Positions 11,104 to 24,975 of a stretch of DNA of 64,000 bases are shown here, piece after piece (the first letter of the stretch is position 1; every line of letters begins with the position of its first letter). Under the pieces are notes generated by a model. It saw only the letters and a program-made list of their open reading frames with translations, was not told where the DNA came from and made no database searches. Source of the DNA: Mycteria americana (Eukaryota; Chordata; Aves; Ciconiiformes; Ciconiidae); assembly GCF_035582795.1 (NCBI RefSeq), contig NC_134365.1, positions 79,341,635-79,405,634 on the forward strand, given 5' to 3'. A program made the translations under genes and the position numbers.

Positions 11104-14100
11104 ATAGATCCCTGTACTTTCTTATATAATAATGCTCTTTGTGTCCTGATGTAAAATATGCATATTGATCAACAACATGGATAGGCTGGATGTATCTTTT
11201 TAACTTAGGATGTGTGTTCTATACAGCAGAAACCTAAAACAATACAAAAATTCAAGTTTGTTGTAAATAACCAGCTGACTTAACGTTGTGAAGTATGTCT
11301 TTTGAATTAGTCACTAATAGTCAAGCTTTCCTATGCTTACACAAAAGTCAAGCAAGTTATTTTTATAAGGTTATATTTTCCTTACTATATTTATTTTAGT
11401 GGCAGCTAATAGTGATAGTCTACAGTGCATGTTAAGACAACATGGTGTGTGAATATCTAACAATTAAAATGAGTTTGCAAGTTAGCAGATATGGGCTTAT
11501 TTAACACATTAGAATGTATTTCTAATGGATAAGTCCTATACTGTATATGCGATACCACACTGACCTCAAAACTTGTGTAGCTACTGTCAAAGAGATCAGC
11601 ATTACTTACATGCTTCAAGCTCTGTATGTGCATAAACTTTTGCAGGAATAGACTTCATAATTCTGAAGTTTTGAAAGTCCTATTCAACCCATTACAAGCA
11701 TGCAAAGTACCCTCATTTTTTAAATGTCTTTCTTTACTGATAATAACGAATTCAGATTTATAACAGCTACATGTGGCAAATTAATGTTATATCCACTTTA
11801 AAGATACAGGGCATGAAGTGGAGCTTTGTGCTGAAGAGATTAAGCAATTTGCTTAAAAATTCTGATCAAATTTTAGTCATAAATTGGGGTATCTCCATCT
11901 TCAGCAGTCTGCTGCTTTCTGCTGAAGGCATGCTCATGGGTCAGTGGGCCATCCAGTGAGTTTATATGCAAAAATTAATTCTGCAATTTTTATTTAATTG
12001 CCTCCCTAACTGCATCAAGGCATTTTGACTTAGGACACAGCAGTTTTTAGCCCCCCATTATAAATTGTGTTAAATTTGTCAGCTTGAAAGATAATTCAAA
12101 GTTACTTCTAGAACTTTCCAGTGTTCAGCATAGGACTAATTCTCCTCCCAAGATTGAACCTACAATTAAAGCTTCTGAAAATTCTATCTATAGAATGTTA
12201 CAAGATTTTTTTCAGCTAAAATTATCCTTTGTAGTTACTCCTCTGAAGGCACAGCAGAGTACTTAAGGTCACATATTTCTGAAGGTAGATGTGTTCTACC
12301 TGTTTAGCTTTCTTTTGTCCTTCCCCATTTCTTTGTACTACTCTTGTCATCCCTGTCACTACTTTCATCAGTCAATTGCCATGGGATATGCTGAATGGAA
12401 GCCAGAGATGCTCAGTCTTGCATTGTAGGAGTAGAAACATATGTCTGAACTTGTATGAATAGCTTTCAGTCCAGCCTGATCCCTCTCTTCTGCAGCCAAA
12501 ACCACTGAGCCTTCTGCACCTGAGCCTGTTATCCTAGGTTGCTCCTGTGCTGTTCCTGAGAGTGCAATTATCTTAATAGGATTGAGATGTGAACTGCAGC
12601 CTTTGTGGTAACAGGCTCCTGGGTTTTATAAGCCACTTGCACAGAATCCATGTTTCATTGTTTTCCTTGAACTGTACTTGTATTGTATCCAGAAACACCT
12701 CACCACTTACGAACCCACCCCAAGCCCTCCATCAGCTCAGCAAATTTGAAGTCCAAGTTGGAATTCATTAATTTTTTTGGTTGTATAGCTAAGCTCTTGC
12801 CAAAGAGGAAATTGGGTAGTCCTTTGGCAAAGGCAAGCCTGTTGCAGGAAGGCAGCCCCTGCCAGTCTGGGCATGGCTTTGCATTCTGGGTACAGGATTT
12901 TGCTGAAAAAACCGAACTGGCTGGGAAGCTGCCTCAGACAGCAGAGGTAACATGGAGCTTGCACAGGCCAAGTATCTGCTGAGAAGTCTGTCCAAAGCAG
13001 TGACAAGCTTAGTATTGCTTTTCACTGGAGTGTTACTTGATGCTAATATACTGCCAAGCTCCTTGAAGTGTTTACCTTCTATCTGTCTTGTCTCTATGAA
13101 TCTGTGGTCTTTAGCTTATATATATATATATTTGCAAGCTTTGAGTGCGTAAGCAGTAACAGGTAAGGAAATGTAGTCCACCTCCTAGGGACACAGGATT
13201 TCTGAGCTGTGAATGTGTAAAAGAGTGCTCAAGTATTACCTATATCCTCTGAGATTACAGGTCTGGTTGAAGAGAACTGGGTGGTGAGTCTGCAGTAGTT
13301 CAGCAAGATGAGTCAGAGTTGTGAACTGGCCTTGTGTAACACCAAGGTGCACCAATCTGGCTGCTGCTGCTGGGATCTTGGATGTTTGCTGTCCACATCA
13401 AATGATGCTGAAGGCTTATGCAAGGTCTGTTTGTAACCACAAAGAACAGGCTTCAGTCTGCCTTAAGGAGAAAGTTAAATCTTAACAGACAGTAATAGAG
13501 GGTATAAAAGAAATTACTTGTTCAGAGAAGTGATCAAATCATGCAGTTTATAAAGAATGTAGTGATTAACTTCTTAATCCTTTTGGGAAAAGATGGGTGA
13601 CAACTTTTTCCAAAAATAAACTGAATTTTCAGCAGTAATTTCTAAATAATTAGATTGGAATTTGGAAATGAGATTTTAAACTCCTGAATTTTTGTGTATA
13701 CTTCTAGAAATGTAGGGGCAAAATCAAATTTGAGAATGAGTAACAACTGCATGAATGCAAGTAGTAACGATTGAATCTCTTATGTTTTAGAAATATCTAA
13801 CCAAAAGGATATTTGAAAAGCTTACAATTTTTGTAGTAGAACAGTATTTTTATTTTACTGGTTTTAATGTTATATTGATTATACGATATTGTATAGTTAC
13901 ATTAGTATTTCAGTATTAATTTTAATGAACATTAGTTAATATTTCAAATAACAGGCAAAATAAGAAAGAATCAGTGAGTGGAGAGCAAAATAAATTGTAC
14001 TGTCCAGAAGATCTGCTTTTATAGGCTGGGTTGCTCTAATAAATGGCACAAGCAGCAGCTCTAGATAAAGAACTTGGTATAGTGGGTTTTCTTTGGATTC

Positions 14101-17100
14101 ATAGTTACTTAAGCAAACATTCAAAGTGGGTCAACTACATTCAAGACAATTCAGGTTTTACTGCTAGGACAAAGGTTTTCTCTACAGATCACTTGGCTGA
14201 ACTCTGCTCAGACCCTCTTCTTTCACTGATATCTAATCAGAATATTTCTTCACCTTTGCAAAATATTCTGGTACTCATATAAATATATATAATATTGTAT
14301 AATACATGAATTGGGGGAATCAAGTTTTAATTAGATAAATTCTTTCCTTCTTAGAAAAAACAATTTTGTCAGGAAAATCTTGGGTGAAATTTGGCCTTAC
14401 TGACTCAAGTTTGTAAAAGGAAGATGCCAGCGGGGTGTCAGTGAGGTTGGGACTTCATCTTGTGATTTTTAAACTTACTCAATACTTTTTCTCTATGCCT
14501 CTGTAGAATATAGGTAGTAAATGTCTCTTACAAAGGCATCAACTCACTTATGTGTGTAAGGAGCTCAATCCCTAATTTTGTGATGGAGAAGTTGTATTCA
14601 AGTTGTAAAGCAAAACAAAGAAGCTGAAGGCTTAAGGTTCTATTAATGCTTAAAGGAAAGTATATGAAATATTGCCTTTTTCTTTCAAGAGTCAAAACAT
14701 AATGATCTTTATTTTGGTCAGAGCTGGGGGGAAGGAAACCTGTGAAAAAAGGAATTTTATTTTGAAGATGAATCTCCAATTGTTATGGTATGTTGGTGAT
14801 TTTGAGTATCTTATTCATGATGATATTATGCATTTTTCTCCACGCTAGCTCAAGATTACATGTTAAGGTATTAAGCTCACTCAGTTGTCTCCATGAGATC
14901 TTCCTTTTCCACCAGTGCTAATGATTCACCAGCAGTGAACTGAGAAAAAGCAGTTAGCTAGGGTAGCTATAGCCTTAAGCTGTGAAAATTGTCTCAATTG
15001 TTTAGTGGTTTGTAAAGCATTTATTAGTGCCCAGAGTGATTATTACTTCTGAGAACTCTTACCCATACTCCTTTCAATAAATATTTTTATAAATCATGGG
15101 ATCTGCTATTCTTGCAGAAAATTATAGAACTTATACCTGTATGTATTTCTTGAACTGGTACCCATCTGGTGAGTTCACAACAACAATTTATGATCACTTC
15201 AAATAATCCTAACTTTGTTCATCCAATTTAATTCCAAACAATTACCTACTAAGTTTCAGACTATATAACTTGACAGTCACACATTGTACTTTTAGTGTAT
15301 TATACAGTAAGTTTTATGTACAGCAATGCCTGGAAAGTTATGCCTTGTCTTTGAATCAACTGTACCTGTGAAAATGAACATATATTTAATAAAATTAAGC
15401 AAGTTCATTCTCACAAGGTGAAACATAAGAAAATGGATAAATAAGACTTAAATCCTGGTAAGGCCTGGATATTTCAAGAAACCTTGGACGTTACTAATCC
15501 AAGCATAGTATACACCTGCGAAAAGCTGGTCCTTACTAAACATAAAAGTTAACAGAGTGAGAAGGAAAACTGCAGCAGAGGGAAGGACAGTGACTTTTGA
15601 GGTCAGGGAAAGTCCAGAACCAAGAACTCGCTTTGCCGGAAGGCCAGCACCTAGCCTCCCAGACCAGTACATTTGACAAATACGCCTCTAATGATACCAT
15701 GCACTAGTTCTTAAACTCTTGCTTAGCCAAACCTCTAGCTGGTATAATTCTGGGTTTTTTTACATGGACACAGGAATTGGTATGTCATTTAAAATATCAT
15801 ATTAGTCTGGATTACTTTAGACTAATTTTGCCTCAGTGGTTGGCACTAAATCCATAAGGTGTGAAACTGCAAGAAGGTTTATGCTGGCCTCAGTGGCACA
15901 AATTGCCTGTAAGTTTGATTGGCCTCTTCTGAGGCAGAAAGATAACTTATTTTGATGGGAAAAAAATTCTGAAATTCTAGTAATGGCTATAAAAGAAACC
16001 TAGACTAAAAGTTAAGTCAGCCTTTATGAAGACCACCTGCATATAGTAAAAGGAATTTGAAGAGTAGTAGGTATATTTCAGCACAGACCTTAGTTATTTA
16101 CACAGGTGTAACTAGTGACAATGAAGGACATAAGCTTTATGAAAGAGCTTAGAACAGTGGACTGAGAGGCAAAAAATATGAGGACTCTTGCATTTTGTCA
16201 CTGACGTACCATATGTCTGCACAAATCACAATGACAAGAGTGTAGTGTTTATCCACCTTTTTTGGAGCTCTGGGTTCCCCATCCATGTAAGTGTGTGGTG
16301 TTACTAATTTAATACTTCATTAACAGTTGCTGGCATTTTGAAATTCTCAGCAGAAGCAGGCTATTGAGAGAAACAAAATATTTAAAAAAAATAATTCTGA
16401 ACTTAGCAAAAGCAAACAGTCAGTGCCAATTGAACTAGATTTGCATGACCTGTTAACTTTTCCTAGCCTATTGGTATGAACAGATCTAAGCTAAGTTCCT
16501 ACTATTTCCTATCAGCCTGGTATTTACAGCTGGGGGCAACACTAAGCTCAGAGTTTTCTGAAACAGCTTATCTTTAAGTGTATGCTACGTATGCAGCCAA
16601 ACTTCTCAGTGGAGTTGGAGTGGAACTAATGCTTTCAGGATCTATTAAAACGTCTGTTTTTCAACATTTTCACATTCAATAAATGTCCAGACTGCTAAGA
16701 AATGCTATCCTAATTCATGAAAGTTAGAGTAATAAAATTAATGGCTGGATTATATCTGTCACCTTTCTTTGTCTACTGATATTCTAGAGGAACCTATAGG
16801 AAAGTGTTTTTAAATATCAAGACAACATCTTTGTTTTCATTTCTTCCTCTCACTCCCTGTGCTTCTCTCAAGCCATCGCTGAAATCCATCTTCCTTATGG
16901 TCTCCATTTTACTTCTTTTACCCTGGCATTTTACTCTTCGGTAATATTGCTCTCTCTTTTGAAAGCCACGTGCTTCCAACTCCTCAAACCCCACATCTTC
17001 TATCAGTGCATCATTTCTTTCTTTCCAAGACACTGTTCTTTTCTCACTCCCTCTTCCTGAACGTGATTGTCTTGGGTCTCTTTGCCCTGGGGTCTCTGTT

Positions 17101-20100
17101 CTGCATATACTTTCCCAGGTGCTTAACTTTAATCATCAAGTACTAAACAATGACCAGGCTAAAGTGACAAATTTTGAGTAATATTGGCATATTTCATCTA
17201 CTTATGGTGCACATGAGCATGGTCATTTGATTGGTAAACATGTTCACGACAAGGATGCTTTAGGAAGGATAAAGGCTGAAAGTGGAGATATAAATAACTG
17301 GTATCTGCTGAACAAACAGAACTTGCTGCTCTTATTTGTTCACCTTGCTGTTCTATAGTCATAGGTTTAGCACTATACAGACGTTTAAGGAAAAAGTGGT
17401 CCAATACTTCAGCTCGTTTAATTGTCTATACATCACAGGCCATTATGCTTCATGCAATAAACCCTGCACTAAGCTCAAAAAAACCAAAGAAAGTTGTTAA
17501 TAATTTCAATAGACTTTTTAAAAGCATGTTGATAAAAACATAAGTCTGGGATATATAATGTCTTATCCAAGGGTCCACCAAACTGAACTGTAGTGAAATT
17601 AGTTTAGTTTTCCATTCTTCTATAGGCATGTTGATAGTTTACATAAACCAGAAGTTACTTGAAATACAGTAGAGCTTTGTGGCTCGACATTATGGTTTTA
17701 CTTCTGAAGGGTGTGTGTGTGTTTTCCTGCATTGTTTAGACATTGTCTCCTGTTAAAGGCAATTTATATATATGTATAAATCTTAACTGGGCTTGTAGCC
17801 TCCTCCCACAATGCATAAAGAATTCCCCAAATGGTATTTTGGAGGGATTGTGTGTCTTAGAAGTAAAAGTTTCTTTACTGTTTGTAGACAAGCATACTCT
17901 CTGTGTAAGGCATCTGGGTCACACCAGGAGTAAAGAGTTGAAACATTTGAAGGCTTGAGGTGTGTGGTGCTCTTTCTGTTAGTGGCAGGTTGTTCACTGG
18001 CCAGCTGTACACTCCTACGCTTTCCTAGGGAATACTGGGCTTGAATGAGTTATCCTATTCTAGGAATTACGTGTTAAGATTATTTTGCCAGGGTTAATAG
18101 CAAAAGCAAGTAACTACAAGTTAATTATTATCAGAAATGAGATGCTCTGCTTTCCCACAGCTGTGACTGTTGTGAAACTTTAACAGTTTGTGTCCATCTC
18201 TGCTTGCTACTAGTGCTGAGGAGCAAGGCTGATGTCAGACTGAAGCAGTCGGAACAGGAAGAGATAGTTTACATCATCAGCAGTGTAGGCCATTCATGGT
18301 TTCTGGGGTTCTCCCAGCAGAGCACTCCTTCATGTAGTGGTGTTCTTCCTTAGCCAAATATTTTAGATTAACAAAAGTGCTCCCCAGATCAGCTTAAAAG
18401 GTAGAGACATCTGTTAGATATAGGGAGCTTATGTGCTCATCTTGTGCTTATCTTGGGCAGAAGACTGTGGGATTTCTTTCCCTGATGCAGTGTAATGGAA
18501 AAACAGGCAGTTAAGGAGCTTCAGGAGGCAAGATGCCTCTTTCTACTGAAAAAAAGGCTTCCCTTAGCATATTTAACATAAGTAAGCTGAGGAACATCAA
18601 TTTGAATTTCACAGTTCTAATTACTTGTAGAGCACTGAGTGATTACTTGATGTCATGAATTCAGGCAGAAACTTTTCACTCTTGAAACATGAATTTGATT
18701 CCTAAGGCCAAAGGCAACAGTGTATTGCAAACATTTCTTCCTCTTTCACAGATGTCTTTTTCAATCCAACCCAAAGTGTGGTTGTCAGCTTCTCTCCTGG
18801 AAAATCCTTTATCTAATAAGTGTTGTATGTCAGGAGTGCCAAGGGGTGCTGCTATGGCTGCTTGGAATCGAAGGCTTTACTGTGCATGCCAACCTTTACG
18901 TCTAGTCCTAGCTGCTTACAGGGACTGCTGAAGTTTTATGAATGTCAGATGCCAAATGCACAGAATTATTTCCCGCGTCTTACTAGCTCTTTGTGGAAAC
19001 ATTAAGGGAGAAAAGCAATTTCCTGTCAGGAAGAGCTAATGCCTCTAAGTGCACGCATTAAGTCCCTGCAGAATGGTGGTTTCACATGCCGTATCTACTT
19101 GCCAAACTCAGTCAAGTAAATGGAAAGATTTGGTAGGTAATTAGCTAGTGCTTCATTGTCTCTTCATGGATGCCTGGCTGTATATTAGCTCTGACAAATG
19201 CTTTCATTCAACAGTGTAATTGATAACTGCCAGAGTTTCTCTTAATGAGCTAGTTTGATGTCATGATTTATTATAGTGGCTTGCTTGCACCTTTGCAGAT
19301 AAGCTTGGGTCAGGACTCCCATTGTAAGGCCCACATGTTCAGAGGTGTAAACACAGCTGTAAGTCTTTGCAATAGGTAGAAAGGGACAATTCCACTTGAA
19401 GATAGTACTCATTTGTTGGGCAGTATGAAAAGAATAAGGGTAATATTTTCAAATAAAACTAAAGGAAAAATGCCATGCATATAGCTTTGAATGCTCTAGT
19501 ATCCCATGCAACATCTAGAGGCTCTAAATTATGCTGGATCTAATTATTATGCATGCACAAAGGAAGAAATAGTCTCTGTCCTGTGGAGATTAAACAGACT
19601 AGTTATTTCTTATGCATAAAGCTTTAGAAATTAGATGTTAGAAGTCTTTCAAAAATCAGACATGGCAGCAATCAAGATAAAGAAATTGTCATAACAAAAG
19701 CATCCCAAAATGTCAGCTCTTTGCTATAATTTGGATGTCACCTGACATTTCATCCATGAAAATCTGCCTTCCATATAGCTGGCTGCAAGCCTCACTCCCA
19801 TTTCTTCTTTTGTTGTTTTTCCCGTTCTCCAACCTTTTTGTCAAACCTAGATGAATCCTGCAATCCATGAGAGAAAGAAAACCCGTTTACAGCTCAGTCT
19901 GCTCACTCTTGAAATGTTTTACTACATCTTCACTAGCAAACCAAGCAGACATGAGACTGGCCCTGAACCATGGCACACAACTCTTCCATGCTGGTAAGAG
20001 TCACTAGTGCAGCTTTGGTCTAGGGAAGTGATTCCCAGCTGTGGTTTGGGGCTTGCACAGGACAGTGACTTGTGGTGGTGACACCTTGTCCTGCAGGATA

Positions 20101-20525
20101 AGGGAGTTTAGCTGTCTGGATGTCAGTTGTGCCAGTTTGTCTAGGGGACAGAGAAGGCTCTCTGTCCTGTTTTATATGCTAGCCTCTGAAGTTGCAGAAG
20201 AGTTCGGAAAGAATTCAGGGTAAAAATAAGTTCAGTAGGGGAAGTTCAACCTAGTGAGCAATAAGACCTACTGAACATGTCTCCCAAGGCTCTTCACTGA
20301 AATATACTCAATCAGGAAAATATCAGGGGATCACATCTTCAGGCTGGGGAACTTGCTGTAGTTGAATTCAAGCACCACATACCACATCCTCAAATGTTAA
20401 AGAGGTATAATAAAAATGTAAACAGACTTAACAGCGCACAAAGGAACAAAATATGACTAAGCAGAGCCTTGAAAGGAGGCAGAGCTGACATGGCATAAAA
20501 ATGCTGAAAAGCTACTTGAGAGAGC
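11104..20525. other. no gene seen; AT-rich non-coding DNA
   Basis: Over 9 kb without a supported exon. It contains a (TA) microsatellite at about 13118-13132, a (GT) run near 17710-17722 and a MIR-like relic at about 16140-16300. Short open frames are scattered on both strands at the density expected by chance. Confidence 0.6.
16140..16300 (+). repeat. MIR-like (CORE-SINE) relic
   Basis: The order AGAACAGTGGACTGAGAGGC, GAGGACTCTTGCATTTTGTC, ACTGACG and then TGTCTGCACAAATCAC parallels the MIR consensus blocks from the tRNA-like head into the core. The copy is old and diverged. Confidence 0.45.
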
Positions 20526-20979
20526 TGTCAGAGCCCTGGGGCTTTGGGTGCCTGGGCTCAAGGCCAGCCCAGAGTTGATGTAGCTGGTAGCCTTGAAAGA
20601 AAGGTAAGGAGCCTCAGCAGAGGCTCCCCTGAACATCTCTGCTGAGAAGCCTCAGTGAGGGTTCCTCACGCTACTTTTGGGAGCTGCTTTCAAGCTGAGG
20701 CTCACACCTTTAATAGCTTGAGCTTTGCTGCAGCCATGCCTGCACCTGGCGATGTACCCTGCTGATCTGGACACCGGCCCAGACCTCTGGTCTTGACTTT
20801 CCAGCCTGTTGCCATGAGCTTGCCTGATGCTCTGGATTAGGGACTGCCCCTGGGCACCCCCCAGATCAGCTCCCTGGCTGGGGGTTGTGGGACAACCCTG
20901 CACTGCCAGCCCCATGGGGATCCCCTGCAGCTCATGGTTCTCCTCTTGCAGAGCAGCCAGCTGTCTCAGCACCCTGACA
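20526..20979 (+). mobile_element. solo LTR, GC-rich family, copy 3, with 5-bp target duplication
   Basis: The element starts TGTCAGAGCCCTGGGG and ends CCCTGACA, so it has TG...CA termini. It is flanked by identical AGAGC pentamers (20521-20525 and 20980-20984), a clean target-site duplication that fixes both boundaries at 454 bp. It shares its start and the CTGATCTGGACAC / GACTTTCCAGC blocks with the copies at 10700 and 50839. It diverges from them in the first half. No internal coding region or second LTR is nearby, so it is a solo LTR left by recombination between two LTRs. The 106-codon minus-strand frame inside it is antisense to the LTR and is not considered a gene. Confidence 0.85.
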
Positions 20980-21448
20980 AGAGCTACTTTGGGTAGTCAT
21001 TCACCAGCATGTGACCCTGGAGAGGTTTTCAATCATGAGGAACATGTGCCAATGTAAAGAAGTTTTTATGCAATGTTTCATTAGCCCTCAGGAGCACAAG
21101 GGTCTGATGTCATTACAACAAATGCCATCATCTTGCATTATAATAGCTATTATTGCATGTGGTAGGTATATGTAACAATCTAATATTGGTGGTTGGATAA
21201 TGACAGCAGGTTGCCACAGTAAATGTTGACTTATATTTTTTTGACACTAAAATACATCAGTCTGAAAGTAAGACACTTAGTTTTGGAACTAACACTGGTG
21301 TAAAGGAGTGTGGGTCTGCTGCTCAAATGGTCCAGCACCAAGGGGGTGCCATGACAGTGTGGGCTAATTGAAATATTTGTTACCAATTCCATAGAAGGTT
21401 TTGTTTTCAAATTAAATATATTCCTTTTTAGTTATCAAGATATTTTGG

Positions 21449-21478
21449 TGAAAAAAAAAAAATATATATATATATATA
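21449..21478. repeat. A-run followed by (TA)n microsatellite
   Basis: A run of about twelve A residues passes directly into about nine TA dinucleotides. It is a simple-sequence tract. Confidence 0.9.
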
Positions 21479-21681
21479 GCTTCACTGGACTGTTTGGGAC
21501 AGCTGACATTTCACTGTCTTATTTCTTTCCTCCCCTTCTTCCTCAGGAGGAGGGATAATCAACAAAACAACTTTATATTGGAGAACCATTCAACATTTTT
21601 CTGCAATGGTGATAGCTCACATGGCTTTTGACACATCCCAAATGTGCACCAGGGATTAAGGAGCACTCTGAAAACATGTGT

Positions 21682-21717
21682 CTTCATCTCACAGATTGTT
21701 CTCATCTCACAGATTGA
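21682..21717. repeat. 18-bp tandem duplication
   Basis: Two adjacent near-identical units contain TCATCTCACAGATTG. It is a local duplication in non-coding DNA. Confidence 0.8.
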
Positions 21718-21889
21718 GATAATTCCTGGAAAAATTAGGTGAGAGAACCTGAGCTCTTTTATAAGCAACTAAAATGGGTGACTATGTAAGGAAAATGAGA
21801 GGAAAGGAAAAAGAACAACAAAAAGATGGTTTTGTGAGCAACACCAGGCAATTTCCTGGCTATAATGGAAAAAAGCTGTTATTTTTACC

Positions 21890-22000
21890 ACAGTAATGGT
21901 AATTATTATTCCCAGATCCTTTTTGTGCTAAGTATTGTACAAACAGAATAGAAATACAAACTCTTCCACAAAGAATGTATGATCCAGCCATAAAACAAGA
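21890..22000 (+). repeat. ancient dispersed repeat tail
   Basis: ATTATTATTCCCAG, TTTTTGTGCTAAGTATTGTACAA and a following block (AACTCTTCCACAAAGAATGT) resemble the 3' region of old amniote CR1/L3 or SINE elements, in which a 'GTGCTAGG..CTGTACAAACA' block is typical. Divergence is high and the class is uncertain. Confidence 0.35.
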
Positions 22001-22280
22001 TAAAATGAACAGATACAGATTAAAAGAGCACAGCAAAATACAAAACAGTAGCATGGACGCTACAGAAACATTTCCAATGCATTCAAAAGTGTCTACACTA
22101 GAAATTGCAGTTGCTATCAGGTAGCCTCTGGTCATTAGCATAGGCTGAAAAACAAACATTCAGGGCAGACAAAATTACAGGTTGTTCCTTGTTAAATCTG
22201 CAGAAACTCCACCTTCCACACAACTGTACCTGATGCTGGCACTTGTTGCAGCAATAGAGAATTTTCTAATTTTCAAAGGT

Positions 22281-22314
22281 ATTACTGGCTACCTTCAATT
22301 ACTGGCTACCCTGC
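22281..22314. repeat. 17-bp tandem duplication
   Basis: The unit ATTACTGGCTACC plus four bases is present twice in direct succession, with the ends of the second copy slightly diverged. Confidence 0.8.
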
Positions 22315-22419
22315 AGCATGTGCTGTTCTGCTGGGTGTTTTATGATTGCTACTTTCCATTACAGCAAGGTAATGAGGCTCTGCAATCCATACATGGCAAA
22401 GATCAGAAATACCCTTGCA

Positions 22420-22530
22420 AGCTAGGAACGTGGGAAATCTGGATTCTGCTCCGGGATGTGCTACTGACATGTTGGTCAGTCCTGAATGAGTCAGTTTAGA
22501 TCAGTGTGCCTCTGTTCCCTGTCCAACCTC
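22420..22530 (+). repeat. possible MIR-like relic
   Basis: GGATTCTGCTCCGGGATGTG, CTACTGACATGTTGGTC and GTCAGTTTAGATC..TGCCTCTGTTCCC follow the order of MIR core blocks ('CTCTGCCACTGAC', 'GTGACCTTGGGC', 'CCTCAGTTTCCC'). Weak on its own. Confidence 0.35.
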
Positions 22531-24954
22531 TTCTGTGTCAAACTTGTATGGACAGTAAGTAGTGATTTATTTTTCACTCCTTCAGGAGACTCATATATGT
22601 ATGGGGCCTGGCATAGTGGATCATTTAGCATGATGGATCTTTTAGGCAGTGCCATAATAGTAATACTAAAAAGGAGGAAGCTCCCTATTTAAGCAGTGAA
22701 TGATATAGGTGGGGGGAACTTCCATACAAGCTTTCCCAAACCTGTCCTACTAATATATCTGTATCTTGGTCTGGAAGGATGAATCTAGTGACAGAAAATA
22801 ATCTAGCTTTTCAGCCCAGCAGCAGAGTAGGACTTGGCTCCTTCCATTGCCAATAAGAAAGTGATTTGGAACTGCACTGTCAAAAGTGTATAAAAAAAAT
22901 AGCTTTGCCTTATATTAGGTCTTTATGATCTGGTCAAGATGATAAGTGATGTTAATGATATTACGCAACTGCATCCAGATGCCTCATCCCATTTCTAGAG
23001 TCAAGAATGGATCATATTAATGATATTTCCACTTGTTTCCAAAACAGTTGACAGGAGAAGTGCTGTTCTGTGGTAGAAGACCTTGGAGTTATTTATCACT
23101 CATTAGTATCTGCTCCTGTAATGAGGAAGACTTTAGAAACAGAAGAAATGAGCACAGCACTTGTGATGTTAATTTTATTGAAATGTCTTGGGTATTCAGG
23201 AGCAATCCATGATGCATGACTATTCAGATTTCCCATGTTGGCCCACTACCCGGCACATAATATTTGAGAGCAAAGAAAGTACTGATAATTCTAGTGTGGT
23301 TATGTTCAGGAAACAGTGTGGTAGTGGAATAAATTTGTCCTAACAGGCCTATGAAGATACAACATCTTTAACCCACAGTATCTACTATATTTAAGAAATC
23401 AAGTCAGTCATAGGACTACTTTAGAGGTGAGATTAAACAACAGAGGATTTCATGTGACTTCTGAGCACATGAAGCTCTGTAGATAGCAGAAATGGTCCTC
23501 AGCCCTTACCTTGTCAAATGTACATTGCTATGATCAACGGGGCCTAAGCAGAATGATGCTAGACATAGACCTTTTAACAGATATTGAAGTGTTTTCAATT
23601 ACATACTTCAGTGTTTTAAATGAGTGATTGAACCTGTTGCAAATCCTAAAAGTTCAAGGGACAGAAAGAGGCTAAGAACAGGAGAGCTTGTTGACTGTGC
23701 AAATACGAAATCAGAAAAGCTGAGTGACTTGAATCTGTCAATAGGATGTCAGTAATTAGAAGAAAGTGGCAGAAAAACCCACTGAAGAGCAGTCACTTAT
23801 TTTTCCCTCATACAGGAAAAAGCAGCAAGGACTAGAGTTCACCTGGCTGTGACCAAAGAAAAGTGAAAAAGCTCCTTTTGTGTCCTTCAGAGATCCAGCC
23901 CAAAGTCCCTTGTTAGTAATGGCGACAGTCTGAATAGATCCTCTAATGCACAACCACACAAAATTACAATTCAAACACCTGTGAATTTAGTGGTGTTTAA
24001 GGACACTGGCTTCATGGTTTCCTCATGAAAAGGGCCAGAGACTATATGCAATACCACAATGTGACTCCTGCAAGTGAGCAAAAATCCTCCTGTGCTTCTA
24101 ACTTCAAATGCTTGGTTTGTATCAAGAAAAAGAAACATATAATGAAATTTTTGTCTTGCCATTCAAATATGGGCACTTCAAAATTTCCCTACTAGGCACA
24201 GTCTCTGAGCTGCATTAACTTGCTTGTGATGTTTGAGAGATTGCTGTTGGCCTGGGATGAAAGCATGCAAGTGACCATACCAACAATTTAATTGTATGGA
24301 CAATTGTGTGCTGGTGCTCAGTGCTATATCCTCACCCTATATACATATTGTCCATACAAAAGTTACTGTTGTTACTAGCCAGTCCAGGCTATGGATTTCT
24401 GTACCTGTTCAGTATGTTTCTGTGGAAATATGAGGTGTAGAAGGAGAAGTAAGAATTAGGTAGGATAATCAACATCCTCAACTTGGGAGAAATCAAATTT
24501 CTGACTGGTTGTGATTTGTGCATGAAGTTCCCACCAGTACAGACAGCCATTCCACAGCACGCTGCTTAAACCATCATTTGGCTAGGATGTGCAAAGTAGC
24601 TCAATGCACACAGCTAAGTGGGGTTTTCAAAAGTATTCCATACATCTGGCAGTGATTTGTTTTGAAAAAATGATGACATATCATAAGTGTTAGTTGTGGT
24701 TGCTGAACTCTGAAAAATGTAAGGAGTTGCTGGTGTTGGTCAGATAAAATGCTTATCTTTCAGCATTTTTTAAAATCTGGTTAAATTTTGATGGGTTTAC
24801 TGAGATTTCTACTGATTCATAGACATAAGAACCTTTCTGCAGAGAAGTAAATAGCCCGTGTGCAAAAATATGAAGTAATTGGTTTTCTGTTCTTCAGTGA
24901 AATGGTACAGTGGATATGTTTTTCTTTAGTCTCTATGCTATAATATACTCATGT

Positions 24955-24975
24955 ATTTCATTACGGTAATGAAAT
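24955..24975. repeat. short perfect palindrome (10-bp arms, 1-nt spacer)
   Basis: ATTTCATTAC and GTAATGAAAT are exact inverted copies around a single G at 24965. Palindromes of this size occur by chance in tens of kilobases of AT-rich DNA. Confidence 0.9.

Noticed and set aside
20652..20972. 106-codon minus-strand frame with a leucine/glutamate-rich start
   Set aside because: It lies wholly inside, and antisense to, the solo LTR bounded by target duplications.
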